From Metaphire vulgaris (taxonomy: Eukaryota > Annelida > Clitellata > Crassiclitellata > Megascolecidae): 64,000 nucleotides of DNA. The number at the start of each line of letters is the position of its first letter. Position 1 is the stretch's first letter. The stretch lies in NCBI GenBank assembly GCA_018105865.1, contig CM030848.1, positions 14,728,809 through 14,792,808 of the forward strand, written 5' to 3'. The notes beneath the pieces are model-generated. The model did not search any database, was not told the DNA's origin, and saw only the letters and a program-made list of their open reading frames with translations. Shown here one piece after another: positions 1-53,700 of the stretch. A program made the position numbers and the translations under genes.

Positions 1-11
1 CTACTACTACT

Positions 12-86
<75 letters not shown>
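1..86. repeat. (CTA)n microsatellite
   Basis: Almost pure CTA trinucleotide repeat running off the left edge of the window, followed by a short CAT-rich tail. No coding potential is seen. Confidence 0.95.
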
Positions 87-310
87 CATCATCATTTTTA
101 TATCTCTATCCCATTACTACTACTGATAATAATCACAGCTGTGTTTAGAGTGGTTCAATGAAATTTGTCCTGTATGAGAACCACTGTCATGTGCATGATA
201 ACGTCTTCATAAGTCCTGAATATCTGAATATTATTTTAGTTGTCTCGTAGAAATTGTCTCGCCAGATGTTTCTGAACAACATCTTGTGCCTGACGACAAT
301 TGTGAATAAA

Positions 311-432
311 AGCGAGTTATATACTAATACCTCAGAGCCAGTTATATACTAATACCTCAAAGCCAGTTATATACTAATACCTCAAAGCCAGTTATATACT
401 AATACCTCAAAGCCAGTTATATACTAATACCT
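311..432. repeat. 25-bp tandem repeat, about 5 copies
   Basis: The word AGTTATATACTAATACCTC recurs every 25 bp, five times, with one or two substitutions (CAGAG versus CAAAG). It lies about 215 bp upstream of the dehydrogenase start, in its 5' flank. No function can be read from it. Confidence 0.9.
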
Positions 433-647
433 TTAATACTATGTTGTTATTTCAGAATTTATTTGACAAACTGTCCTTTATTAGTGACAGTAGCCATTGG
501 ATCTGTACATGGTAGAGTCATCCATGTGTAGCAATGATGTATTCAGAATTGTTTGCCTTAATCACTAGCACTAATATTATATGTATACAAAAAGAAATAA
601 TGGTGATTATAAATATTGTCTAAACATTTCTCAATTTACAACAGATC

Positions 648-3515
648 ATGGAATATACGGTGTGGCTTTTCGTGCCTGTCGTTGTCCTGCTCGTTGTCCT
701 GTTCTTCACTTTTGATCACCATTTGAGAAAGATCCAGATTCCAGACGTTCCTTCGAAGTACGTGTTGATAACAGGATGTGACTCCGGTTTTGGGGAGAGA
801 GCTTGTTGCAAGCTTGACGCTATCGGCTGCAACGTAATCGCGGCGTGTCTGACGGAAGACGGAGTGGCTCGAATCGAGCGGAAATGCTCCGGTCGCGTAC
901 ATCCAATTGTGATGGACGTAACTGACGAGTCCAGCGTTCGGTCTGCCGTTGAGAGTGTTTCGAAAATCCTTCCAGAAGGGAGAGGTCGGCGAATGTTGCA
1001 AATCTCAGTTTACCCCCTGTTTTGAATTTCTTGTTTATGGTTTGCATGGGTGTGGTGCTTAGGGTAATGCGTGAACTGGTTTTCTCTCTTGTTTATGATA
1101 TTGTGTCTGGACAGTGTTTTATTTTGCAATCTGTTAAAAGGTTTTTTTTTCTAGATAATTCAGTTCTTGGAACAGTTTTGCATTCATACGGCTTATTTCA
1201 TCTTCGTTTTGTTAGAATTCTGTGTTGTTTGCTTGTTAATTGCATTTTTCATATTCGACTTCAGTGCAGGACTATATTACACACTTCGGCTTCATATTTT
1301 GTTTGTTTCAATGCATTATAATTATTATCTTTGTGTTTCATTTACTATTTATCGCAATATCTGTTGAACTCTTACAGGTCTGTGGGGCCTAATCAACAAT
1401 GTTGGCATTTCTGGAGAGATCGGTCCATTCGAGTGGTTTGACAAGAGTGTTATCGCAAGGCTGTTCGAGGTGAATGTATTAGGGACGGTCGGCGTTGTCC
1501 AGGCATTTCTTCCGTTGATTAAGAAGTGCGGCAGTGGTCGGATTGTCAACACCACCAGCATTCTCGGTCGAGTGAGTGTCCCCTTTGCTGGGACCGTACT
1601 GTATGACGAAGTTTGCCTTGGAGGCATTCTCCGATTCTCTAAGGTATTCTAAATTCCTTCTCTTTATTCCATACAATGTATGAGCATATGCGCAACCTGG
1701 ATTAATATTTATTTGGCTGATGAAAACTTTATTATAAGATTATTACCGGGTATATTCAGGACGTAAATGTAAATATAATTGTAATTTCCAATGAATTTGT
1801 TATTTGGTTTTCATGTGCTAGATGTGTATTATGTATTATTATGTATGTATTATCATTTTTGACCCTGTGTTTTTCCAAAGTTAATTTATTAAAGCAATCT
1901 TGTATTATATTGTATGGATGTGCATGTTTATTTATTTATAGTCAACAAATTTTGTATGGCATTGTATTACTGTACACCATCATATGATGTCTTCATACAA
2001 TATTGAAATATGACATGATGTCCTTATGTGATATCAGAGTATGATATCATCATATGGCAGTGATGAATCTTCTTTTAAACCTTGAGTTTAATGTACAGTA
2101 TAAATATATGTCCTGCAATTAGATCAGTATTTGCTTGTACTTGTTCCATTGTACTTAGGGTCCATCCATACAGTAGGGGAGTAGGAGGGGTTGGATTTAG
2201 GAGGTTTTGCCTATGTACAGTGTGCAAACGGGGGAGGGGGTTGAAAATATGCCTTTTTTGTGTATGTACTATATGGGTAATAATTATGCTCTGCTATAGC
2301 ACCATTTCTAATACTCAAGGGTATCAATCGATGGTACTTCAAACCCATCCGCAAAAGACCAGGTCATTCCAGAGATCAGTCAGAGGGAAAGAGTAAGACA
2401 GACTATGGAGGAAATGCTAGTTGGAAGAGATGTGTTTTAAGCCTAGATCTGAAAATGCTCAGTTTATTGGAAGATCTGACAACCAGAGGAAGAGAGTTCC
2501 AGATTTTTGGCCCAGAAATAGAAAAAAGCTCTCTTACCAATTTCAGTGTTTGTCCTAAGTACATTTAACAACGAATCAGCAAATCCAATTATTTGTAATG
2601 AGCCCGTATGGTTGATTTTTTAGAGTTGAGCTACATTCCAGCAACATTAAAGTGGTGATCATTGAACCAGGAGCCCACCAGACTCCGTTTCTTGATCAGA
2701 TTGCCGACAATGTACATTCTGCTTGGGAAAAACTGCCTGATTCCAGAAAACAAGAATATGGTGAAAACTACTTGAATAAAGGTTAGCATTGGCAGGGTTT
2801 GCTTATTTAGCTAGCTCCACCACTCAAAGACATATTTTGTCAATATTCTGCTTTAAATTTTTGACAAATTCACAAATTTGAACCAGAAACCTAACTTCTA
2901 TGATGTTTGTCATCAGCTTTAAAGGAACTATTTGTTAATTTTGTGTGTGTACGAGTATATTTGTAAACTATTGTCAGTTTTTCATTTTATGTTGTGCAAT
3001 ATATTCAATTGTCTTATAGCAGTACTAATATAATTCATAGACACCAGAATGGTATAAGAGTTTCACTTGTTGGTCCCCCAATGCACCTTCATGTACCACC
3101 TAAGTTCAGTTTTGTGTTCTCAAAACAGAGCGACAGTCGAGTATTGTCACCTCCTCTATTTCCAAACTTATAAAGAACGCATTGCTACACCACTAATGTA
3201 GAAGATATAGTCATAATATAGTCAGTATGTAAGTATGAACTGAATTGCGATCATTTCTGTGACAGACTGTTACATCATAGATGTTTACTTTACTTAGTGC
3301 TGTTCCTTGGAACAAAATTTATTCCATTTTTTGGATCAACGGACTTGAATCCAGTCGTCGATGCTTACTGTCGCGCAGTTCTCAGTAAGTGGCCGCGTTC
3401 TCGATACACGATTGGACTGGACGCAAACTTGATCCATTTCACGACATTTTTGCCGTCCGTCTTTGCGGACACGTTATATCTGTTTGCAATATGGCTTTCA
3501 ACATTTCTAAAGTAG
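648..3515 (+). CDS. Short-chain dehydrogenase/reductase, retinol / 17-beta-hydroxysteroid dehydrogenase type (SDR9C-like)
   Basis: Likely a membrane-anchored NAD(P)-dependent oxidoreductase acting on retinoids or steroids. Exons: 648-984, 1378-1643, 2624-2781, 3298-3515; all junctions are GT-AG and phases agree. About 325 residues, usual for the family (~317). An N-terminal hydrophobic segment (residues 4-22) should anchor it in the ER. The Rossmann motif TGCDSGFG is at 42-49, NNVG at 119-122 (NNAG variant), and the active-site Ser lies in NTTS at about 173. The catalytic YCMTK follows in a different frame: exon 2 carries one extra base near 1594-1596, between FAGT and YCMTK. Exon 2 is 266 nt, whereas phase needs 265, so one surplus base is the minimal explanation. 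Exon 3 has the IIEPG strand; exon 4 has the C-terminal SRYTIG region and ends in a hydrophobic tail. Either an assembly indel or a recently broken allele. Substrate and exact subfamily are not resolvable. Confidence 0.85.
2157..2280. mobile_element. Foldback element, copy 1 of GGTCCATCCATA family
   Basis: About 120 bp in dehydrogenase intron 2. It shares the words GGGGTTGGATTTAGGAG and ATGTACAGTGTGCAAACGGG with a second copy at 55470-55603. In the better copy the ends are inverted (CCCATCCATATA / TATATGGATGAGCCC). Non-autonomous; no coding sequence. Confidence 0.7.
2283..2404. repeat. Dispersed repeat end (SINE/LINE 3'-like)
   Basis: The stretch from CTATAGCACC to CCAGAGATCAGTC is the reverse complement of 49243-49360, which runs into an (AAT)n tract. 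A shorter relative is at 43745-43830. The CTATAGCRCC word plus AAT tail suggests the 3' end of a retroposon family. Homology may extend to about 2580. Confidence 0.6.
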
Positions 3516-3750
3516 ACCTTAACTGTTATGTAGCATTCTAGCAATGAGTTTTGCACGTGTTTTTAGTTTAATTTTTGTGATTTCTTGATTGGAGTTATGA
3601 TTGAAATAGTTTCAGTGTTAGTGGTGTGCTAGTAAATATGTTTATATCTTTGTGCAGAATTGAAGAGGCTTAAGATTTTCAGATTTTCTGTTGGTCATTC
3701 TTGCTTACCGGTATTTATGTCTGAGATTTTAAGATATTTGACATTTGACA

Positions 3751-3756
3751 AATAAA
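3751..3756 (+). promoter_or_regulatory. Candidate polyadenylation signal for the dehydrogenase
   Basis: An AATAAA hexamer 236 bp after the dehydrogenase stop codon, the only good match before the next transposon. No downstream GU-rich element was assessed. Confidence 0.4.
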
Positions 3757-3816
3757 TTTGACAGGTAAGTCAAATACTTGATATGACTTTTGACTGTCTT
3801 TTATGCCTTTGGAATC

Positions 3817-4145
3817 GTCCATAAATTACGTAACGCGATTTTGGCACTTGTTTTAACCCCCTCCCTCCTGAATAACACGATGTAACAAAACGTCAGACAC
3901 CCTACAATATGATGTAACAACGTGCCGACCCCCCTTATTTTCGTCTTCCGAAAAGTCTTGACAAGCAAAAATAGGTCATCCTTTTATATTTCCTCTCCAA
4001 AATCCCTGACAAGCAAAAAGGTCAAAGCTCATCACTTAAATTTTTTTGCATTACGTCACATTTACGGACCCCCCCGTCGTCACTTCGTAACAAATGGCCG
4101 CCGGACTTCCCCCTCCCCCCAAACCGCGTTACGTAATTTATGGAC
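3817..4145. mobile_element. 329-bp MITE with 21-bp perfect terminal inverted repeats
   Basis: The left end reads GTCCATAAATTACGTAACGC and the right end is its exact complement (GCGTTACGTAATTTATGGAC), extending one base further inward on each side. The interior holds two GACAAGCAAAAA words, also found in several other elements of the window. No open frame for a transposase. Confidence 0.85.
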
Positions 4146-4555
4146 GACCCTTTTCCTTAATCTTGGCTCTGGCACTGAAAACAGTCTACACATTTGTAAA
4201 ATTCATCGAAAAGTAACGAATTATAAAATTTAATTTAGTGTCTTGAGCTCGGTCAAAGCTCTTCCTTTTTAGTATCGATTTTCTCTCCTGGTTTTGGTTC
4301 GAAATTAGTCTTTGCATCCTTCAAAACAAACATAAATAAACAAAGCATTGATATTCAATCAATCCATTTCATTTACTCTAATTAGTTGTCACCTTCTCAC
4401 ATAAAATCCAGCTAAGAGCCTATTCAGAAGCAAATCTTTGTACTGTACGCCGAGATCTGATTAATTGATAAAAGGTATGAACTTGTGAGCAAATTGAGTG
4501 CGAAAGGGAATGTGAGACTGCACGTGAATGGCTGTTGCATGTGGATGGATGCTGC

Positions 4556-4748
4556 TAGGGATATTTTTACACACACCCCTAACACTCCCAATTCCCCCTC
4601 ACAATTTGAGTCGACACCCCCAAAATTTGGTAATGGTAATGGTAAGCATACAAAATGCATACTGATTAGCTCCGAACACCCCGAATTTGAGGTCGACACC
4701 ACCCCCCAACACCCCCCCCCCCCAATTCACAATCCTAGAAATATCCCT
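4556..4748. mobile_element. MITE of the AGGGATATTT family with perfect 9-bp target duplication
   Basis: The element starts TAGGGATATTTTTAC and ends GAAATATCCCT. It is flanked by identical GGATGCTGC at 4547-4555 and 4749-4757. The C-rich interior is shared with 18318-18506 and 61400-61754. The 8-9 bp duplication points to hAT-type mobilisation. Confidence 0.85.
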
Positions 4749-5165
4749 GGATGCTGCATTGCGTGTATTTCGACTTGGGAATTAACTTATTTTGCACCAA
4801 ATGTGAAATGTTTTAACTATTACATGTTTGTTTCAAATATAATCAGTCACGGTGTTTACCAAAATGGCTGGCCATCTGTAAAGCAACCAAACCGTTTGCA
4901 CATTTGCTTGGTATTGCAACATCTGGTAGGCTACATGGCGCATTTTGTAATTTCGACATTGGACTTAATTACGTTGCCGTTAATGTTAACACGAGTAATA
5001 ATGTCAAGGAGAGCAAAATGTCAATGGAATCACAATGTGTAAAATTGTTATAACTAACATTTTACATTAGTCTGCTATTTTTTCACCAATAGGCCTACTA
5101 CAGTATATAGGCCTATCAGGCTATCAACGGTGCAGCCAGTGAAAAGGGTAATAAATTTTCATCTG

Positions 5166-20735
<15,570 letters not shown>

Positions 20736-21160
20736 ACTGGATCGAATTCTACCGTGTAATCGACGCAGCAGCCTAGTACTGCCTATATACGGTCAAATGC
20801 AAATGCCTGAAGGTTTCGTATACGGGAGAGTTCCCCCATCTCTGGTAGAATCAAGATTGGCACAGAATGCACCACCCTGTGCGTATCAAACGCTGATTGG
20901 TCATTTTTATCGGCGATGAGCCTAAAAACAGATGCCACGTATGTACCGGTAGGTTGATTGAATGACCCTGCTGTTAACGTGTTGCCATTTCACACGGCCC
21001 CACGTCTGCCTACCTACTTACTTACAACGAAAAAGAACATACAGTAGGTCCTATAGGCCCCATCAATCGAGGCAAACGCTATTATCTTATTACACACAAT
21101 CCCTCGCCATAACTAGAGTATAAATCGCTCTGGCCGGGGTAGGGGTGTTAACCCCTTCCC

Positions 21161-21509
21161 CAGTGTTTATTCTAGTCACCTTGACATTGGGGGGAAGGGT
21201 GTTTGAAATGTTTGGGGGGGGGAAGGTTTGTCTACCCAAAAACCTTGACAAGCAAAAAAGGGCAACCTTATATTTTGATTTTTTTCCTCCTCGGATGTGG
21301 TGACAAGCAAAAAAGGCCATCTTATTTATATTTCATATCCTTCTCCAATGGCAAAAAGATCATCCTTATATTTTCCCCTTCTCAGACTCCCCTCCCCACT
21401 AGTCATACTTCTGGGGGGAATTTCCATCCCCCAATTCAACATATAGAATTGGAGGGGGATTTTAAAACTTGGGGGTATTTCCCCCAGAGAAGGCCTAGAA
21501 TAAACACTG
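21161..21509. mobile_element. CAGTGTTTATTCTAG MITE, long copy
   Basis: The left end is CAGTGTTTATTCTAGTC and the right end GCCTAGAATAAACACTG. The interior has repeated GACAAGCAAAAAAGG words. Upstream of the isomerase start. Confidence 0.8.
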
Positions 21510-21658
21510 CCCTCCCTCCCCCCCAACTGGTCAACGGCGACCCCTTCGAAGGGACTCCGAAAATTGTGGGTCTAAAACGTCTGTCATCAACCACTCCCCA
21601 AAGGTGGTAGAAAATTTTACCACGGAGAGTTGAATAAACCACCACGTTGGCTCATCCA

Positions 21659-21843
21659 CCAGTGTTTATTCTAGCCATCTAGATATTGGGGGTGAGTTCA
21701 ACATTTTTTTTTTGGGGAAACAGACATATTGGGGAGGTCATACTACTTGCCAAAATGTTTTTACAAAAATTTGTTGTTGTTGGTGGTGGGATTTAACGGG
21801 CGGGGGGGGAGATTCCCACAGAGAAGGTCTAGAATAAACACTG
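21659..21843. mobile_element. CAGTGTTTATTCTAG MITE, third copy near 21 kb
   Basis: CCAGTGTTTATTCTAGCC to GTCTAGAATAAACACTG. Flanks CTCATCCA / CTCATCCT agree at 7 of 8 bases. Only 150 bp from the previous copy. Confidence 0.85.
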
Positions 21844-23815
21844 CTCATCCTCGGCCTTCCTATTCGGGCTGGGATCAGTCGTGGGGCTTAAAAGTTCAGT
21901 TTACTGGGGGAAGGGAGATGTAGTGTTATCGAAGTAGTGCAGTTTTCACTCCACTGTAACTTACAATTGTCTTGCTTTTCATTACACAACGAACTTTTCA
22001 GAAATTAAACAGAGCTGAGAGTTAACGAGTGTTTTAATAGGCTTCGTGTACGATTCCAAAATAACAGATCTCACAATATATTACGTGGTTCACGCAAATA
22101 CTAAAAAGACATGGACACAATCTAGCAATTTAATTATAATTTTCTATTGCTGGTGATTATTTTAAAATATGTTAATATTATCGGATATGCAAAACTAGCT
22201 TCAAGGCATCTCAGAAAATACCCTGAGATGTATTGTATTCATTACCAGAAAAATGCTGCACAGAACAAAAAAATCTGAGAATTAAATGATTCATCAGGTC
22301 TGCAAAAATCAAAAAATACTAGTTAAACACCAGATACAAATTTAATACGCATAACAAGCAAAAATAAAGATATCTATGCAGTAACTCTTATGAATACGAC
22401 ATCAAGCAGAACAAAGGATATGACAGACGCCTAAAACAAAATCGTAACACCGCGAATATCGCTGTAGAAGTTAATAATACAAATATGGCAAGTCAGCTTG
22501 AAATTTTGAGGTTTGCAAATTGTCTTTGTTACCAATTGGAATGATTGGGCAAGTCAAATTAATTTGAGCATTCAGGACACGACAGATTTCTAGACATCTG
22601 AATTTGGAAACAGGTCGACTCAAAAACCCAGCTATGCAGATATGTACCGTTGAACACGTGTAGTACCGTTAAAAAAAGTGTAGAAACCACAGCAGAACTT
22701 CATTATAACGCACTTAGTAGGCCTGTAAAATTGAGTACATTATATCCATTACTATCTGATATGGCAGCGCGTCACACGGGACCGTACACTGTGGTACGTT
22801 ATAACTGAGTATACATTATAACCGAGTATAATACGTTATAACGAAGTTCTACTGCAGGTGCAAGAAGATATTGTCAAAATGGAATCAATTATCAGAAGTT
22901 AGTCCCAGCAAATTAACTTAACCATCAAACATTTTGCAATTTAACACAGAAATTTTAATACTCTGTCAAAAAATAAAAAGCTATGTTAAGAATGCTGGAA
23001 TAACAGGATTTCTGTCATCAGCAAACTATGTAACCAGTCCAACTAGAGAACTCAAAGCTAAGCAAAAAAATAAGTTTCAAGGATTGTAAACACATGCCTA
23101 AACTGTTCAAACTACCGACACAAAATATATCTCTACGTAAACAAACGATGAAGCAATACCTAGCTGGAAACCAATAAAATCCAGATCTTTTCGAAACTAT
23201 CCAACCATCAAATACAAATACCCAGATTATTACATAGTAATCCAATCATTAAATATATTATATATATTACATATTATCCAACCATTAAATATATGCATAT
23301 ATCCAGATTATAATAAATCAAATCAACTTCTATCAGCAAATCTTAAAATCATCTGAGAATTAGTAAAGTGCAGTTGTCGAGAGAATTCTGCAAGTGTTTT
23401 AATTATATTATCGTGATAAGGAAATAATGCTAGTTTTGTACAGCGCCACAATGAAGCTAATACATGATCGGCATTTAGTGACAGCAAATATATAATCTCT
23501 TTTCAATACATCTTTCAGTGAGATGTTAAGTTAATGAATACCATCAAGTACAATACAAATCCATCAGAACAACAAAATATTCTTGGTCAGTGTGACTGCA
23601 ACCTTGATAAGCAAGTGAAAATCACCTATGAAATTTCAAAACTTGATCCAAACTGAGAAAAAAATTATATTTAATCACGTTAAATAGGATAAACCAGCTA
23701 AAAATGTGTCAAACCGAGCATTTATATGATTGCAGAGTAAACACATTATCATTAAGCTCGGCAACGTTCCAAGACGGCATGGAAGCCTGTGAGAGAGGTC
23801 ACAGACACAGTTTGC
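21844..23815. other. AT-rich region between myosin stop and isomerase upstream elements
   Basis: Presumably holds the myosin 3' UTR (minus strand). No coding frame, transposon ends or clear polyadenylation hexamer were recognised. Confidence 0.5.
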
Positions 23816-49763
<25,948 letters not shown>

Positions 49764-50717
49764 ATTCGGCTTCTTCCACACGCTCCACCTTTTCCGCCGC
49801 CCTGTTCCACCGTTCTTCCAAACGGAGTTTTATGGGTTTAAACGTTCTCGAATCTACCGACGACGGTTCACGAATATCACCGAATGTTCAAGAACATCAG
49901 AATCGGATCCGGAATCGGAATGGGAAAAGAGAAATTCTCTAGTAAAGTAAAGTCTCCAATTGAATCGCAATCTTTAGGAACACGCGCTTCTATCATCCAC
50001 TGCAATGAATGGCTCAGGCTCAGAAGCACGGAGTCTGAATCATAGAGTTTAGTATGTATACTAATGTCATTCTATGGTTCGCGTAAGGGCTCTGGAACTA
50101 AACTATATCTGAATCAATCTGATGTGACCATTTGGATAAAATGACCCTGCCCGACTGACTCCCGAGTCCCAACCTTTGGCTATGGCTATTCCAAATAATA
50201 TTTACATATACATATTATGTATCGTAAGTTCTGCTTTATGGAGCAGAGACTTGGTCACTTGGACCATATCAAAATATATGAAAAAAGACTGGAAGCTGCA
50301 GAAATGTGGTTTTACAGAAGAATGTTAAAAGTTCAGTGGTCGGATAAAAGAACAAACAAAGAAATTTTACAGATGATGGAAGAGGAACAAATTACCACCA
50401 AGCTAAGACAGATGAGTTTTTTGGGCATTTGATGAGGAAAGAGGGACTCGAGAACTTGGCAGTCACAGGAATGGCGGAGGGCAAAAGATCAAGAGGAAAA
50501 CAAAGATCAAAATACTGTCGATCGACGCAGTTCTAGAATTAAAAATCATGCGCTATAGAAGCACATTGAGATATCTGAAGAGTCAAGATGGCAGTTGCAG
50601 CCGTCGGCAACAGTCAACGGTGAAGCGCAGAAGCGGACAGCGGCTCTGGTCGAAGGGCGTTTACATGACGACCAAGCGCTAGAACCCTTCCGTACCGATC
50701 AACCCTGTTCACTCGAA
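49764..50717. promoter_or_regulatory. Divergent intergenic region between myosin and TTC39C
   Basis: 954 bp separates the two start codons, so the promoters of both genes should lie here unless upstream non-coding exons exist. It is partly occupied by a LINE fragment (50217-50536), leaving about 450 bp next to the myosin. No TATA box in a convincing position was seen. ATGTTCAAGAACAT at 49884-49897 is a perfect palindrome of heat-shock-element-like half sites, function unknown. A short upstream ATG with 11 codons (50588) precedes the TTC39C start. Confidence 0.4.
50217..50536 (+). mobile_element. LINE reverse transcriptase C-terminal fragment, one frameshift
   Basis: YEKRLEAAEMWFYRRMLKVQ then WSDKRTNKEILQ, then after a one-base shift near 50420 GHLMRKEGLENLAVTGMAEG and KRSRGKQRSKY. 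This is the C-terminal tail of a LINE ORF2 (RRMLxISWxDxRTNxEVL...GKRxRGRQR). 5' truncated and dead. Confidence 0.85.
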
Positions 50718-53700
50718 ATGACGCGGCGTACGGAATCCGATTACGTGAAGCTGTCGACGGAGGGCATCAAGATGGTTATTAACAACGACTGGCTGAAGGC
50801 GGAGGAGCTGTTTGGCTCGCACAAGTGAGTCGTTGATGAACGTGACCCTTGCTTATTTAATAGGGGACGTATATAGCGCCTCTATTATTCCTACTCAAAG
50901 ACGATCCCAGCTTTAGAGTTGATTTATGCCCATCTATTAAAAGATCTATAGGATCTATGGCCGAAATCAGACCATGGAATCACCAATAACGACAGTAATA
51001 ATATATTATATTATTCATAAGATACTCCTGCTTGTGGTTATCTGATTATATCAGTACTGATTTTCAACAGTTTATGAATTTAAATTATGTCTTACAGAGA
51101 CGTCAGTGTGCTGATGTCGGCAGGCAACAGCTTTGTCAGTTTCCTAGTAAGTGATCTTAATCACCTTTCTGTTTTAAAACATAAATCGGTTCTTGTCGGT
51201 TAATTCACTGCCAAAGGGTTAGTTTTAAGGTTTGGGGCTAGGTTTAGTGTTAGGGTTTGGGTTAGGGTTGGTTAAGTTGGCGGTGAGCTTACCGACAAGC
51301 CCTTGCATTTACCCCTTGTTGGCAGTGAATTAATCGACAAGTACCCATAAGTCAAAATTTTATTTTATTTCAGGCAGAGAATTTCATTGTTTTGTCATTG
51401 CTTTTCATTTCAGTCATTTTAGTGCACTGAATTAGATGATAGGCAAATATGCATGTACAAAAGGTGACTTGGAATGGACAGTACTAATTTGGGACTGACC
51501 AGTCTCTATAAGTTGCACTTTATTAGACTATGAGTTTACCCAGCATGCATTTTAGTTTAACGCATTTAATCTCGGACACTGCTTTGCACTAGTTTGCTTC
51601 ATATTGATTGATCGAGTGACTGATTGATTGCCTGATTGTTTGCAGCAAGCCCTGATGACATTCGAAGAGGACAAGATGGAGTCGGCCAGAGTGGCTCTTG
51701 CCGAAACAATTCAGCATTGCAAGAGTAAAATCTCGAGCTCAAAACATCCGAAATCTGGAGAGGTATAACTACTAGAGCAGTCTGGGATTTAGAAAATGCC
51801 AGGCTATTTAGGGAGCCTGAAATGGCGTGTTTGTACTCTGCTTCTGCTTCTAAGTTTATAATTTATGTTCTTTTTTTCTGCACTGATCGTCCAGGTCGTG
51901 ACCACGGAGGAGCGCATTCTTTGCGAGGTGGTCGCCACCGATTGTCTCCTGTACCAGGCCGGGCTGATCGTTGTCAACCAGGACATCACCAGCTATATCA
52001 AGGGCGGGTGGTACTTGCGCCAGGCGTGGAAGTCATACAAAAGACTGTACCTTCAGATCCAGCACATCGGAAGCGACGGCGAGCAGCGCTTCGGGAGCAG
52101 AGAGTCGTCGACCGACCCGTTCGCCGATTCCGTGCCGACGACGCCGGAAGAGTTCCAGAATCTGGACTTCGAGTTCGGGTCGCAGAGGTCGCTGAGTGGC
52201 ATCTCGGAGCTGAGCGGCAGCTCGCGCGATCACCTTCTCGCGGCCGTCTGCTTCGGCTACGGCGCCTTCCAGCTGTTTATCTCTCTCTGCCCTCCGAAGA
52301 TCCTCCGTTTGATACATTTTCTTGGCTTCGAGGGTGACCAGGACGAGGGCCTGAGATGTCTCGAGTTCACCAGTCAGACAGATGGCATGATGGCGCCACT
52401 GGCCACGTAACGCAGATTTTTATATTTTAAAATTTGTGGCATCACATTTTATTACTAAATATTGATTTCTTTTTCGTCGTTGTAGCATAAATATCGGATG
52501 TGGTTTCAGAGTTTGGTTATATTGGTCATATGATCATATCCATCCCAAAACTAACTGAACCTTCCTACAAATTTTCCTATGGAAATGTTTGGTGCAGAGA
52601 TTTAGAATTTTGCAGTTTCTCATAGAGTTGCTTGAAAAATATCTGTTGAAACAAAAAATCTAAAACTTTGGTTGAAAATCTGAAAAAATTATTTATCTGA
52701 CATATATGCTGAACTAGTTAACCCATAAACTGACAGAACTGATTATATACTCAGTTACATTGCATATAGTTACAGAGTGTCGGGAAGCTTAAGGGTTAAA
52801 GCCTGATTTTGAATAGGAAGTGGACCTAATTTGAGATTATTATTGGGGTCTTTGTTTATAAGATGTAGACTGTGTAAATTAAGGTTATATTATATGTCTC
52901 ATTGTTTGATATAATTGATCTGCATATTATGTCTGTTGTTTTGCATCATCAGGGTCCTGCATCACTAACCAGGATGTCTAGTTTGTTTTTAAGAGCTGCA
53001 GATGTTCTGTTCTTGTTTATAGTCTTGTTTTGGTGTATTATCATTCCGTTGTCCGTCCGTTCTTTGCTCTGGATGGAAGCAATCTGACCGCAGGTTGGAA
53101 TTTTGTTACTGGTTGTGATTTTGTAAAGCTTACATATACTATATATTTTCAGTGTTAGGCCTATTACCCATTGCTGTGTTGAATGTTTGCATGCAACACA
53201 CACACACACACATGCTTATTGTTAGACTCAAAGAGCTATATAAATTTTGCACATATAATAGGGCTGTGTTATGAGAATGTACAGGGTTTGACTGTTTGTT
53301 TGGGTGTATTGAGCCGACGAAAAAAGGTTTTCACTTTGTTTTTTATTTTTGGGGATTCTGTGTGATTTACTTGAGCTGTTTTGTGTGTTTAGGATGTGAT
53401 ATTTCTCTGGAAAAATCCATGTTTTATGGGGTTTTTTTATTTGTACCAGGCATTTCAGAGGCAAATCAGATCCTAAACAGGGCCGATGTTGAATATCCCG
53501 ATTCTGCTTTGTTCCTGTATTTTAGATCGAGGGTCTTAATCCTCGAGGTCGGTCGCACTTTTGAAATGATTTTCATATTTTTTGTCGTTCGTCATCGAAA
53601 TAAAGTTGATTATCGTTTATTTCCCCAGCTTCTTTTGAAGTCTGCTATGACTGCTAGCACTTTATTTATGCTATATTATTGCTATAATACAGTATGTTAA

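Noticed and set aside
311..432. CRISPR-like regular repeats
   Set aside because: The 25-bp units are contiguous with no spacers, and the host is an animal genome.
4485..5042. 185-codon open frame on the plus strand
   Set aside because: Its first half is the C-rich interior of the 4556-4748 MITE and the remainder has no family resemblance or splice context.
51196..51340. TTAGGGTT-like words as an interstitial telomere repeat
   Set aside because: Only a few imperfect copies, placed inside a foldback element with clear inverted ends.
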